From positions 62,001 through 126,000 of the forward strand of contig CAVUCH010000020.1 of NCBI GenBank assembly GCA_963739995.1: a stretch of DNA of 64,000 nucleotides. Reading direction: 5' to 3'. Positions within the stretch are counted from its first letter, which is position 1; each line of letters opens with the position of its first letter. The notes under the pieces are model-generated. The model was not told the DNA's origin and did no database searches. It saw only the letters and a program-made list of their open reading frames with translations. Source of the DNA: CAVUCH01 sp963739995 (GTDB lineage: Bacteria > Acidobacteriota > Vicinamibacteria > Vicinamibacterales > JAENWD01). A program made the position numbers and the translations under genes. Positions 1 through 8,627 of the stretch are shown here, piece after piece.

Positions 1-812
1 GGCAGCGCGTGCTGGTCGCCCGCCACCCAGCACGCCCGAGCGTTCTCGAATACGCGAGCCTCCTGTTCACCGACTTCGTCGAGATCCATGGTGATCGGCG
101 GTTCGCCGATGATCATGCCATCGTGACTGGCGCTGCCGTGTACAAGGGCATGCCGGTGCTCATCGTCGGGCACCACAAGGGTGGCAGCGACACCAAGCAC
201 AAGATCTTCAGGAACTTCGGCTATGCGAAGCCCGAGGGGTATCGCAAGGCGCTCCGGGCGATGCGGCTTGCCGAGAAGTTCGGCCGGCCCGTCATCGTCT
301 TCGTGGATACGCCGGCCGCGTACCCGGGCGTGGAGTCGGAAGAACGCGGGATCGCCGAGGCGATCGCGGTGAACCTCCGGGAGATGGCGTTGCTCGACGT
401 CCCCATCATCGTCAACGTGTGCGGCGAAGGCGGCAGCGGTGGCGCGCTCGGGATTGCCGTCGGCGACCGTATCCTGATGCACGAGTTCGCCGTCTACAGC
501 GTCATTCCCCCTGAAGGCTGCGCCGCGATTCTCTGGCGCGACGCCTCGCGCAAGGTGGAAGCAGCGGCCGCGCTGAAGCTCACCGCAACAGATCTGCTCG
601 CGTTCGGCATCATCGACGAGATCGTGCCCGAGCCGGTCGGCGGGGCACACAACGATGCGTCAGCCGCAGCGGCGCTGCTCGATACGGCGTTGAGCCTGTC
701 GCTCGCGGCAGTCTCGACGCTGTCGTCGCGGGAGCGGCTGGATCAGCGGTACGAGAAGTTCCGGAACATGGGCCGCCTGGGGCTGGAGTTCGCCGACGAA
801 GGCACGCGCTGA
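1..812 (+). CDS. accA: Acetyl-CoA carboxylase carboxyltransferase subunit alpha (5' end cut by window edge)
   Basis: With AccD this subunit transfers the carboxyl group from biotinyl-BCCP to acetyl-CoA, giving malonyl-CoA for fatty acid synthesis in the cytoplasm. The frame is open from base 3 and reads QRVLVARHPARP, the usual AccA context before the crotonase-like core, so the gene begins outside the window and about 50 residues are missing. Visible family motifs are RNFG.PEGYRKALR, FVDTPAAYPGVESEERG, GEGGSGGALGI and the C-terminal IIDEIVPEPVGGAH. The family usually has DTPGAYPG; here the Gly is Ala, a conservative change in the active-site region. The stop overlaps the recJ start (TGATG), so the two are translationally coupled. 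Identification is secure. Confidence 0.96.
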   Translation, partial: QRVLVARHPARPSVLEYASLLFTDFVEIHGDRRFADDHAIVTGAAVYKGMPVLIVGHHKGGSDTKHKIFRNFGYAKPEGYRKALRAMRLAEKFGRPVIVFVDTPAAYPGVESEERGIAEAIAVNLREMALLDVPIIVNVCGEGGSGGALGIAVGDRILMHEFAVYSVIPPEGCAAILWRDASRKVEAAAALKLTATDLLAFGIIDEIVPEPVGGAHNDASAAAALLDTALSLSLAAVSTLSSRERLDQRYEKFRNMGRLGLEFADEGTR

Positions 813-2596
813 TGGTTGCGCCGCTCATCTGGAACCAGAAGCCCTGCGACAACCGCGCGGCCGACGCACTGCAGCGCGCACTCGGTATCGAACCCATCAC
901 GGCGCGGCTCCTGTGCCTGCGCGGTCTCGATACGCCGGATGCTGCCGCCCGCTTTCTGAATCCGTCCCTCAATCACCTGCTCGACCCCTTCGGCCTGGCC
1001 GACATGCACCCGGCAGTCGATCGGCTGCTGGCTGCGGTCAGCCGCCGGGAGCGCATTGCCGTCCACGGGGACTACGACGTCGACGGCATCACGTCGACGG
1101 TGATTCTCCGCCGCTGCCTGGAGCTGCTGGGCGGCGAGGTGGTGCACTTCATCCCCGACCGGCTGAAGGATGGCTACGGCCTGCAGCCCGCGACAATCGA
1201 GCGCCTGCACGCCGACGGCGCTCGCGTGGTCGTGTCGGTCGATTGCGGGATCCGCGGCGTCGAAGCGGCCCGGCGCGCGCGCGACCTGGGTGTCGACCTC
1301 ATCATCACCGACCACCACGAGCCGGACGGCACGCTGCCGCACGCGCTGGCGGTGATCAACCCGAAACGGCGCGACTGCACGTATGCCGACAAGCACCTCG
1401 CCGGCGTCGGCGTCGCATTGAAGGTCGTGCAGGCCCTCTGCGCACGCTCCGGACGCGACGCGTGGCTGCCCGCCTTCGTGAAGATCGCGGCGATTGGGAC
1501 CCTCGCCGACGTCGTGCCGCTCGTCGGCGAGAACCGCGTCATCGCAAAAATCGGCCTCGCGCTGCTCTCGAGAGGGCCGCACAAGGTCGGCCTGCGCGCG
1601 CTGATCGAGGCGGCTGGCCTCACGGGCAAGACGATCGACGGCTACCACATCGGCTTCGTGATTGCTCCCCGCGTGAACGCCGCCGGCCGGATGAGCAACC
1701 CGGACATCGCCACGCGGCTGCTGCTCGCGTCGGACGAGGCCATGGCGGGAGAGGCGCGCGGGCTGGCGGAACAACTCAACGAGGAGAATGTCCGACGTCA
1801 GCAGGAAGAGGCGGCCATCGTCGCTGCCGCGAAAAAGATTGTCGAGAACGATCCCGATATCGGCGCGCGCACCGTGCTGGTGGTGGCGGGGGAGGGATGG
1901 CACCGTGGCGTGATCGGGATCGTCGCGTCGAAGCTGGTGGACGCCTTTCAACGGCCCGCCATCGTGCTGTCGATCGACGGCGATACCGCGCATGGCTCGT
2001 GCCGCAGCATCTCGGCCTTCGACATGCTGGCGGGGCTCGAGGCGTGCGCGCCGCTGCTCGCGCGCTATGGCGGCCACAAGATGGCTGCGGGCCTGACGCT
2101 CGACTCCTCGCGCATCCGCGAGCTGCGGGCGCGAGTGAACGACCACGCCGATGCGCTGCTCGGGCCAGACGACCTGCGTCCCCGGCTGCACATCGACGAC
2201 GCGCTCGCGTTCGGCAGCATCACCGGCCGGGTCGCGGCGGAGATCGCCGCTTTGGCCCCGTTCGGGCCATCCAACCCGCGCCCGGTGTTCTGTGCCCACC
2301 ACGTGGACATCGTTGACGGCCCCAGGCGTTTGAAGGATCGGCACCTCAAGATGGCGCTCCGGCACGAGGGCCGGATCATGCGCGCGATCTCGTGGCGCGG
2401 CGCCGAGCGCCACGCCTTCCTCGAATCACACCGCGCGGCCGTCGATGTCGCCTTCTCGCTCGATCAGAACCAGTTCAACGGAGAGACATACCTCGAGCTG
2501 ACGGTGTGCGATATCCGGCCGGCACAAGCGCCCGCACTCCGGCCCGATCCCCTCCTCGCCGGTGCGGGGCCGGCAGTGCCGGAATGCACAATGTAG
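812..2596 (+). CDS. recJ: Single-stranded-DNA-specific exonuclease RecJ
   Basis: RecJ degrades single-stranded DNA 5' to 3' in recombination, mismatch and base-excision repair. The 594-residue protein is full length for the family. It has the DHH phosphoesterase motifs DYDVDG at residues 87-92, SVDCG near 142 and ITDHHEPDG near 165-173, and then the DHHA1 region (RYGGHKMAAGLTL). The ATG overlaps the accA stop. The last six codons (VPECTM) and the stop lie inside a 33 bp inverted repeat, so the repeat has supplied the C-terminal tail. The native end was probably slightly different. Function is secure. Confidence 0.96.
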   Translation: MVAPLIWNQKPCDNRAADALQRALGIEPITARLLCLRGLDTPDAAARFLNPSLNHLLDPFGLADMHPAVDRLLAAVSRRERIAVHGDYDVDGITSTVILRRCLELLGGEVVHFIPDRLKDGYGLQPATIERLHADGARVVVSVDCGIRGVEAARRARDLGVDLIITDHHEPDGTLPHALAVINPKRRDCTYADKHLAGVGVALKVVQALCARSGRDAWLPAFVKIAAIGTLADVVPLVGENRVIAKIGLALLSRGPHKVGLRALIEAAGLTGKTIDGYHIGFVIAPRVNAAGRMSNPDIATRLLLASDEAMAGEARGLAEQLNEENVRRQQEEAAIVAAAKKIVENDPDIGARTVLVVAGEGWHRGVIGIVASKLVDAFQRPAIVLSIDGDTAHGSCRSISAFDMLAGLEACAPLLARYGGHKMAAGLTLDSSRIRELRARVNDHADALLGPDDLRPRLHIDDALAFGSITGRVAAEIAALAPFGPSNPRPVFCAHHVDIVDGPRRLKDRHLKMALRHEGRIMRAISWRGAERHAFLESHRAAVDVAFSLDQNQFNGETYLELTVCDIRPAQAPALRPDPLLAGAGPAVPECTM

Positions 2597-2653
2597 AATG
2601 CAGAATGTAAACGCGGGTCTGCGTTTTCATTCTGCATTTTTCATTCTGCATTC
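2582..2653. repeat. AATGCAGAATG-type palindromic repeat overlapping the recJ stop
   Basis: Two 33-base arms (2582-2614 and 2621-2653) match at 29 of 33 positions as an inverted repeat around a 6-base loop. Each arm is itself built from repeats of the unit AATGCAGAATG. The recJ stop codon (2594-2596) lies in the left arm. The transcript would fold into a long AU-rich hairpin between recJ and lptCA. It could end or stabilise the message, but that is inference. The right arm ends 23 bases before the lptCA start. Confidence 0.9.
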
Positions 2654-2676
2654 TTCATTTCCATCCCGTCCTGCAT

Positions 2677-4872
2677 ATGACCGGCTGGCAGAAACGCGCG
2701 CGGCTGGTAATGGCGGGGGTGGGGATCTCCGTCATCATCATCGTGGCACTGACGGTGCGCGAGCGGCAGCCGGCGGCGCCGAACGACTCGGTCACACGTA
2801 TCGATCCCAAGGCGGTGGCCGAGAGCGCTGGCGGCCGCACGGTGCAGGCGAGCGGCACACGGGTGCCAGGTGTGCTCGATTACGAGCGGAGTCTGACGTA
2901 CGCCGACGGCACCTCCCGGCTGATCCGCCCTAAGCTCACCACCACGCGCAACGGACAGTCGTTCATCGTCACCGGCAAGGAAGCGGCGCTGGGACAGGAT
3001 CAGGCTCACGTAACCATCACGGGAGACGTGAAGCTGACCTCTGGTGATGGCCTGAGCGTCGCCGCTAACGAGGCCGCGTACGACCGGACCGACGGCATCG
3101 TGCGCGCTCCGGGGCCGGTCTCCTTCGCGAAGGGCACGCTGAGCGGCACCGCCGTCGGCATGACGTACGACGAGAAACAGGACATTCTCTCGCTGCTCGA
3201 TCGCGCGGTCGTGAAGGTTGCGCCCGGCAAGGACACCGGAGGCGGCGCGGACATCACCGCCGGATCGGCCGTGTACGCGAGGCGCGACAAGCACATGCGC
3301 TTCGAGGGCAACGTGCGGCTCATTCGCGAAGCGCGCACGGTTGAGGCCGACACGGCCACTGCGTTCTTGTCCGGCGACGAGAGTCGGCTGGAACGGATGG
3401 AACTCCGCGGCCACTCCCGAATCACGACCGCGGCGGCGCCGGACGGCGCGCTCCAGGAGATGACCGCGCGCGACATGGATCTCGCGTACGCCGCCGATGG
3501 CGAGACGCTGGAACGTGCTGTGTTGAAGGGCTCAGGAACGATCGTCATGGCTGGCGCGGCAGGGCGCCGGATCGCCGGGGATCTCGTCGACATCGCGTTC
3601 GGACCGGCCGGGGATGTGACCGGGCTGACGGCACGCGAGCAGGTGCAGCTCACGATGCCCGCACAGCGGGATACGCCCGAGCGGATCATCCGGGCGGCGG
3701 CCATGCAGGGCAAAGGCCCGCCGGGGCAGGGCCTGACGTCGGCCGTGTTCAGCGGCGGGGTGGAATTCCGGGAGACGCCGGCAGGCGGCACGCTGCGCGT
3801 GGCCCGCGCCAGGACCCTAGACCTGGCGATGGCGCCAGGTACCGGTGTCATCGAGGAGGCACGCTTCGCTGGATCCACCCGGTTCGAAGAGGGCAACCTC
3901 AGGGCTTCGGGCGCCAACGGCCGGTACCGCATCAGCGACGGGCTGCTCGAGTTGACCGGGTCGGAGGGCAACCGTGATCCTCGCGTGCAGGACGAGCGGA
4001 TCACCGTTGACGCGAAGCGCATCAATCTGTCGTTCACCGGGCCCGCGCTCGTGGCCACCGCCGAGGTCAGGAGCGTGATGCAGCCGGCGGCCGAGAAGCA
4101 GCCCGCAACGGTCAAACCGGCAGCCGCACCGACCGGGACCTCGCTGCCGGCGCGGCGGACCGCACCCGACGCGAAGCGTTCGGCAGGAGGCAGCTCCGCT
4201 CCAGCATCACAGGACCGGACGGTGCCGGGCATGCTGAAAGATGACGAGCCCGTGTACGTCACGGGCGCGGCGCTCGACTACGACGGCGCACGCGCGTTCG
4301 CAACCTACACGGGTGGCGCTCGCCTCTGGCAGGGCGATACCACGATCCAGGGCGACACAATCGTGCTCGACGAGCGCAGCGGCGACCTGAAGGCGAGCGG
4401 CGCGGTACGGTCCACGTTCGTCCTGGAGCAACTGGACGAGAAGACCCAACAGAAGACGAAGGTGCCCTCGATCGCGAGCGCGAACGACCTGCATTATGAA
4501 GACGCGCTGCGTCGGGCCACGTACACGACCGACGCGCATGTGAATGGCCCGCAGGGCGACTGCCGCGGCGACAAGATCGAGCTGTACTTCGTCGAGGGCG
4601 GCGGCGCGCTCGACCGCGCAGAGGCGTACCGCGCGGTGAAACTGGTTTCGGGCGCCCGCACGTCCACCGGCGATCGCATGACGTATTTCGCCGCTGACGA
4701 GCGGTACGTCATGGTCGGCGCGCCGGTGAGGATCCTCGAAGAATGCCGCGAAACTACGGCCAAAACCTTGACCTTCTGGAGGTCGACTGATAGGATTCTC
4801 GCCGACGGGAACGAAGAGATTCGCACACTGACGAAGAAGGGTGGGACCTGCGCGGAGCCCCGTTTGGAGTGA
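2677..4872 (+). CDS. LPS export periplasmic protein, LptC-LptA (OstA-like) fusion
   Basis: This is a 731-residue inner-membrane-anchored periplasmic protein. Residues about 8-26 form one transmembrane helix with no cleavage site, as in LptC, and the rest is made of repeated OstA/LptC beta-jellyroll strands. Phrases such as ITGDVKLTSGDGLSVAANEAAYD, FEGNVRLIREARTVEADTATAFL and ATYTGGARLWQGDTTIQGDTIVLDE are typical. Free-standing LptC and LptA are each about 190 residues, so this single chain probably supplies both the LptC anchor and the LptA-type bridge. A Pro/Ala-rich linker near residues 470-515 separates two jellyroll blocks. It abuts lptB, which supports the role. The exact domain split is inferred. 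Confidence 0.85.
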   Translation: MTGWQKRARLVMAGVGISVIIIVALTVRERQPAAPNDSVTRIDPKAVAESAGGRTVQASGTRVPGVLDYERSLTYADGTSRLIRPKLTTTRNGQSFIVTGKEAALGQDQAHVTITGDVKLTSGDGLSVAANEAAYDRTDGIVRAPGPVSFAKGTLSGTAVGMTYDEKQDILSLLDRAVVKVAPGKDTGGGADITAGSAVYARRDKHMRFEGNVRLIREARTVEADTATAFLSGDESRLERMELRGHSRITTAAAPDGALQEMTARDMDLAYAADGETLERAVLKGSGTIVMAGAAGRRIAGDLVDIAFGPAGDVTGLTAREQVQLTMPAQRDTPERIIRAAAMQGKGPPGQGLTSAVFSGGVEFRETPAGGTLRVARARTLDLAMAPGTGVIEEARFAGSTRFEEGNLRASGANGRYRISDGLLELTGSEGNRDPRVQDERITVDAKRINLSFTGPALVATAEVRSVMQPAAEKQPATVKPAAAPTGTSLPARRTAPDAKRSAGGSSAPASQDRTVPGMLKDDEPVYVTGAALDYDGARAFATYTGGARLWQGDTTIQGDTIVLDERSGDLKASGAVRSTFVLEQLDEKTQQKTKVPSIASANDLHYEDALRRATYTTDAHVNGPQGDCRGDKIELYFVEGGGALDRAEAYRAVKLVSGARTSTGDRMTYFAADERYVMVGAPVRILEECRETTAKTLTFWRSTDRILADGNEEIRTLTKKGGTCAEPRLE

Positions 4873-5598
4873 ATGGCGACGCTGCGCACGCATGATCTCA
4901 CCAAGAGGTACGGTGGCCGTACCGTCGTCCGCGGTGTGAGCCTGAACGTCACGTCAGGCGAGATCGTCGGCCTCCTCGGACCGAACGGCGCTGGCAAGAC
5001 GACGACGTTCTACATGACCGTCGGCCTGACCGCACCGGACTCGGGACGCGTGACGCTCGACGATAAGGATGTCACCGACGATCCGATGTACGTGAGAGCG
5101 CGGAAGGGCATCGGGTACCTGCCGCAGGAGCCCTCCATCTTCCGCGGGCTCACGGTCGAGCAGAACGTGCTCGCAATTCTCGAGACGCTCGAACTCACCG
5201 CGCTGCAGCGACGGCAGCGCGCCGGCGAGCTGCTCGCCGAACTGAACCTGTTGCACCTCGCGTCGGCGCCGGCCTACACGCTCTCGGGCGGCGAGCGGCG
5301 GCGCGCGGAAATCACCCGGGCGCTCGTCATCTCGCCCAAGTTCATCCTGCTCGATGAGCCCTTCGCCGGGATCGACCCGATCGCCGTCACCGACATTCAG
5401 AAGATCATCTTTCACCTGAAGGAGCGGGGGATCGGCGTGCTCATCACCGACCACAACGTGCGGGAAACCCTTCGCATCACCGACCGCGCGTACATCGTGC
5501 ACGACGGCAGCGTCTTCCGGAGCGGCACTCCGGACGAGCTGGCGACCGACGGCGACGTGCGGCGAATTTATCTCGGGACCGATTTCAGGTTGGACTAA
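4873..5598 (+). CDS. lptB: LPS export ABC transporter ATP-binding protein LptB
   Basis: LptB is the cytoplasmic ATPase that drives LPS extraction from the inner membrane by LptFG. The 241-residue length is normal. Walker A (GPNGAGKT, residues 36-43), the Q-loop (GYLPQEPSIFRGLTVEQN), the ABC signature LSGGE and Walker B ILLDEPFAGIDP followed by the H-loop TDHNVRETL are all intact. The ATG follows the lptCA stop directly with no gap, so the two are coupled. Its permease partner is the fused lptFG gene at 26.3 kb. Confidence 0.96.
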   Translation: MATLRTHDLTKRYGGRTVVRGVSLNVTSGEIVGLLGPNGAGKTTTFYMTVGLTAPDSGRVTLDDKDVTDDPMYVRARKGIGYLPQEPSIFRGLTVEQNVLAILETLELTALQRRQRAGELLAELNLLHLASAPAYTLSGGERRRAEITRALVISPKFILLDEPFAGIDPIAVTDIQKIIFHLKERGIGVLITDHNVRETLRITDRAYIVHDGSVFRSGTPDELATDGDVRRIYLGTDFRLD

Positions 5599-5636
5599 GA
5601 TCGACTCAAGGTTCTCACGGATTTCCGCAGGCGTTC

Positions 5637-7070
5637 ATGGCGATTTCGCAGAAACTTCACACCAAGCTCGTTCAGAAGCTCATTCTGACGCCATCGCTGC
5701 AGCAGGCTATCAAGCTGCTGCCGATGTCGACGCTGGAGCTCTCTGATCTGCTCAATCAGGAGATGGTTGAGAACCCGCTGCTCGAGGAGATTCCGACCGA
5801 AGACCTGCAGCAGACCGACGCCGCCGCTGCGGCCGACAAGACGGAAGCCGAGCAGCCGCAGAAGGCCGACAAGAGCGACAACTGGGACGACAGCGACTAC
5901 GAGTACTTCTTCGGCGACTACCTCGACGACGGCTACCGTCCCCACGCGCCGCAGGAGGTGAAGGAACTGCCACCGATCGAGAACACGCTCTCGACCGGCA
6001 GCTCGCTCACCGATCACCTGATGTGGCAGCTGTCACTGCAGACCAATGACGATTTGCTCCGCGAGATCGGCAGCGCAATCCTCGGCAACCTCGATGACGA
6101 CGGGTACCTGGTGGCGTCGCTCGACGAGATCGCCGCCATGGGCGCGTGGGACCCCGGCGATGTGCAGCGGGCCCTCGCGCTCGTTCAGAGCTTCGATCCG
6201 ATCGGTGTGGCCGCCCGCGATCTGCAGGAATGTCTGCTGCTGCAGATCCGCCACCTCGGACTCGACGGTACGCCCACCGAGAAGATCGTCGCCGACCACC
6301 TGCGGCTGCTGCAGAACCATCAGGTGCCAGAGATCTCGCGGAAGCTGGGCATCCCGATCGAGGATTTGAAGGAGCACATCGAGGTGATCCGGCACCTCGA
6401 TCCCAAGCCGGGCAGCCGCTTCAACCCGACGCAGTCGCAGTACGTGATCCCGGACGTGTACGTCGTCAAGCTGGAGGATCAGTACGTCGCGCTGCTCAAC
6501 GAAGACGGGCTGCCGCAGATGCGCATCAGCCCGGTGTATCGCCGCCTGCTCGACAAGAACACGGAGAACAGCGACGAGACGCGAGCCTACGTCAAGGACA
6601 AGTTCCGCTCGGCGCTCTGGCTGATCAAGTCGGTCGAGCAGCGGCAGAAGACCATTCACAAGGTCGCGACCAGCATCATCAACTTCCAGAAGGACTTTCT
6701 CGATCACGGCATCGAGCACCTCCGTCCGCTGGTGCTCCGCGACGTGGCCAACGACATCGGTATGCACGAATCCACGGTGAGCCGCGTCGTGACAAACAAG
6801 TACATGCACACCCCTCAGGGCGTGTTCGAGATGAAGTACTTCTTTCACAGCGGGATCAGCAGCTCCTACGGCGAGAGCGTCTCGTCGGTGACGATCAAGC
6901 AGCGGATTCGCAAGATCATCGAGGCGGAGGATCCACGCAAGCCGCTCAGCGACTCGAAAATCGTCAGTATCCTGCAGCGCGAGGGGCTCGTGCTCGCGCG
7001 GCGCACCATTGCGAAGTACCGCGAAGAGCTGAAGATCCCGACCTCCAATCAACGGAAGGTCCTCTACTGA
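5637..7070 (+). CDS. rpoN: RNA polymerase sigma-54 factor
   Basis: Sigma-54 directs RNA polymerase to -24/-12 promoters that need an enhancer-binding AAA+ activator. The protein has 477 residues. The N-terminal activator-interacting region is the Gln/Leu-rich segment LTPSLQQAIKLLPMSTLELS, followed by an acidic region II (about 60-100) and the core-binding domain. The C-terminal RpoN box reads ARRTIAKYRE (residues 454-463). Lying downstream of lptB and upstream of hpf is a very common arrangement in Gram-negative bacteria. No activator gene is in the window. Confidence 0.97.
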   Translation: MAISQKLHTKLVQKLILTPSLQQAIKLLPMSTLELSDLLNQEMVENPLLEEIPTEDLQQTDAAAAADKTEAEQPQKADKSDNWDDSDYEYFFGDYLDDGYRPHAPQEVKELPPIENTLSTGSSLTDHLMWQLSLQTNDDLLREIGSAILGNLDDDGYLVASLDEIAAMGAWDPGDVQRALALVQSFDPIGVAARDLQECLLLQIRHLGLDGTPTEKIVADHLRLLQNHQVPEISRKLGIPIEDLKEHIEVIRHLDPKPGSRFNPTQSQYVIPDVYVVKLEDQYVALLNEDGLPQMRISPVYRRLLDKNTENSDETRAYVKDKFRSALWLIKSVEQRQKTIHKVATSIINFQKDFLDHGIEHLRPLVLRDVANDIGMHESTVSRVVTNKYMHTPQGVFEMKYFFHSGISSSYGESVSSVTIKQRIRKIIEAEDPRKPLSDSKIVSILQREGLVLARRTIAKYREELKIPTSNQRKVLY

Positions 7071-7071
7071 C

Positions 7072-7614
7072 ATGCGACTCGAGCTCACCGGCAGGAATGT
7101 CGAGATCACGCCCGCGATGCGGGCGCTGGTAGATAGGAAACTGAGCAAGCTCACGCGCGTCCTGAACGATGCCATCGTGTCGGCACAGGTCGTGTTGACC
7201 CAGGAGAAGTACCGCCACGTCACCGATATGTCGCTGCACATGCGAGGCGACCACGTGCTCGCGGGCAAGACGACGGGCGGCACATGGACTGATTCGATCG
7301 GACGCGCCGCCGAGAAGGTGGCGCAACAGGCGGCGCGCGTGAAAGGCAAGTGGGCCGAGCGGAAGCGGCGGGCCGCGTCCGCGCGCGCGATGCCACCGCC
7401 TGCCGCGGACACGCAGCCCGACGATGGCGTGCCGCCGCGCATCGTGCGCGCGCTGCGGTACCATGTGAAGCCTCTCGCCATCGACGACGCGGCGACGGTA
7501 GTGGAAGCCGGCAGCGACGGGTTTCTCGTCTTCCGCAATGCCGACACCGGCGCCATCAACGTGCTCTACCGGCGCAAGAACGGCGATTTGGGGCTCATCG
7601 AGCCGGAGCGCTGA
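7072..7614 (+). CDS. hpf: Ribosome hibernation promoting factor, long form
   Basis: The protein binds the 30S decoding region and dimerises resting ribosomes (100S) when growth stops. Residues 1-100 form the YfiA/Hpf RNA-binding fold (LTGRNVEITPAMRALVDRKL, with a basic patch near 105-125). Residues about 120-180 form the C-terminal dimerisation domain of the long type (RYHVKPLAIDDAATVV ... YRRKNGDLGLIEP). At 180 residues it is the long form, so a separate RMF protein is not expected. The start lies one base after the rpoN stop. Confidence 0.94.
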   Translation: MRLELTGRNVEITPAMRALVDRKLSKLTRVLNDAIVSAQVVLTQEKYRHVTDMSLHMRGDHVLAGKTTGGTWTDSIGRAAEKVAQQAARVKGKWAERKRRAASARAMPPPAADTQPDDGVPPRIVRALRYHVKPLAIDDAATVVEAGSDGFLVFRNADTGAINVLYRRKNGDLGLIEPER

Positions 7615-7625
7615 CACCGCCGGGA

Positions 7626-8627
7626 ATGCCCGATACGTCGCCGGTCACAGTCGCCGTGCTGCTCGGCACTCGTGCCGAGACGCTCGGGCTCAGGCTCGAG
7701 GTGCTGGGCGGGGCTGCGGGACTCGTCCGCCCGATCACCAGCCCACACGTCCAGAAGACCGGTCTCGCCTTCGCTGGATACGAGGAGTACCTGCACCCCG
7801 GGCGGGTCCTCGTCCTCGGCGAGAGCGAGGTCCGCTTCCTCGAGCGGCACACGCCGGCCGAGCGCTCCGCCATCGCCGCACGCACCCTGGCGCGTGACGT
7901 TCCCTGTCTCCTGAGCACCGGCCCTTCGCCCATCCCGCCGGAGGTTCTTGCCGTCTATGATGCGGCCGGAATCCCGATACTCCACACGACGGCGTTGACC
8001 GGCGTGACCATCGCGCGGCTCACGGCGCTGCTCGAAGACAGCCTGGCCGAGCGCCAGATGCTCCACGCCGTGCTGATGGACATCCTCGGGCTCGGCGTGC
8101 TGATCACCGGCGAAAGTGGGATCGGCAAGAGCGAATGCGCACTCGACTTGATCGGCCGCGGCCATCGCCTCGTGGCCGACGATACAGTGGAGGTGCGCCG
8201 GCGCGCCGAGAGCGTGATCATCGGAACCTGTCCCGAGCTCACGCGCCACCACATGGAGTTGCGGGGGCTCGGCCTGGTGAACGTCCGCGAGCTGTTCGGC
8301 ATCGCCTCGGTGCGCTCGTCGAAGCGCGTCGAATTCGTGGTGCAGCTGGAGCGGTGGGAGCCCGGACGCGCGTACGAACGGCTCGGTCTCGATGATGCGT
8401 TCGAAGAAATCCTCGGCGTGAAGGTCCCGCTCGTGCGGATGCCGGTCGCACCGGGTCGCAGCGTCGCCACGCTGGTGGAGGTGGCGGCCCGGAACCAGCT
8501 GCTCCGATTGCGCGGCTTCCACGCCGCGCGCACGCTCGCCGGCCGCCTGGATCAGCAGTTGCGAGATGCCGGAACGCCCAGCACGGCCGGCACTTCCGAC
8601 GAGGACGACGCGCTGGAGGGGGACTAG
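7626..8627 (+). CDS. hprK: HPr kinase/phosphorylase
   Basis: HprK phosphorylates and dephosphorylates HPr on the regulatory serine. I chose the ATG 11 bases after the hpf stop because it gives a normal 333-residue protein; the open frame extends further upstream but only over hpf. Residues 1-130 form the N-terminal domain. The kinase domain has the Walker A GESGIGKS at 162-169, followed by the HprK signature MELRGLGLVNVRELFG. The target HPr lies 1.5 kb downstream and carries Ser46 in a standard context, so the pair is internally consistent. The stop abuts the rapZ start. Confidence 0.95.
   Translation: MPDTSPVTVAVLLGTRAETLGLRLEVLGGAAGLVRPITSPHVQKTGLAFAGYEEYLHPGRVLVLGESEVRFLERHTPAERSAIAARTLARDVPCLLSTGPSPIPPEVLAVYDAAGIPILHTTALTGVTIARLTALLEDSLAERQMLHAVLMDILGLGVLITGESGIGKSECALDLIGRGHRLVADDTVEVRRRAESVIIGTCPELTRHHMELRGLGLVNVRELFGIASVRSSKRVEFVVQLERWEPGRAYERLGLDDAFEEILGVKVPLVRMPVAPGRSVATLVEVAARNQLLRLRGFHAARTLAGRLDQQLRDAGTPSTAGTSDEDDALEGD

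Noticed and set aside
743..2413. Long minus-strand open frame (556 codons) opposite recJ
   Set aside because: Antisense to a clear recJ; no family-like sequence. In GC-rich DNA, codon bias leaves long open antisense frames.
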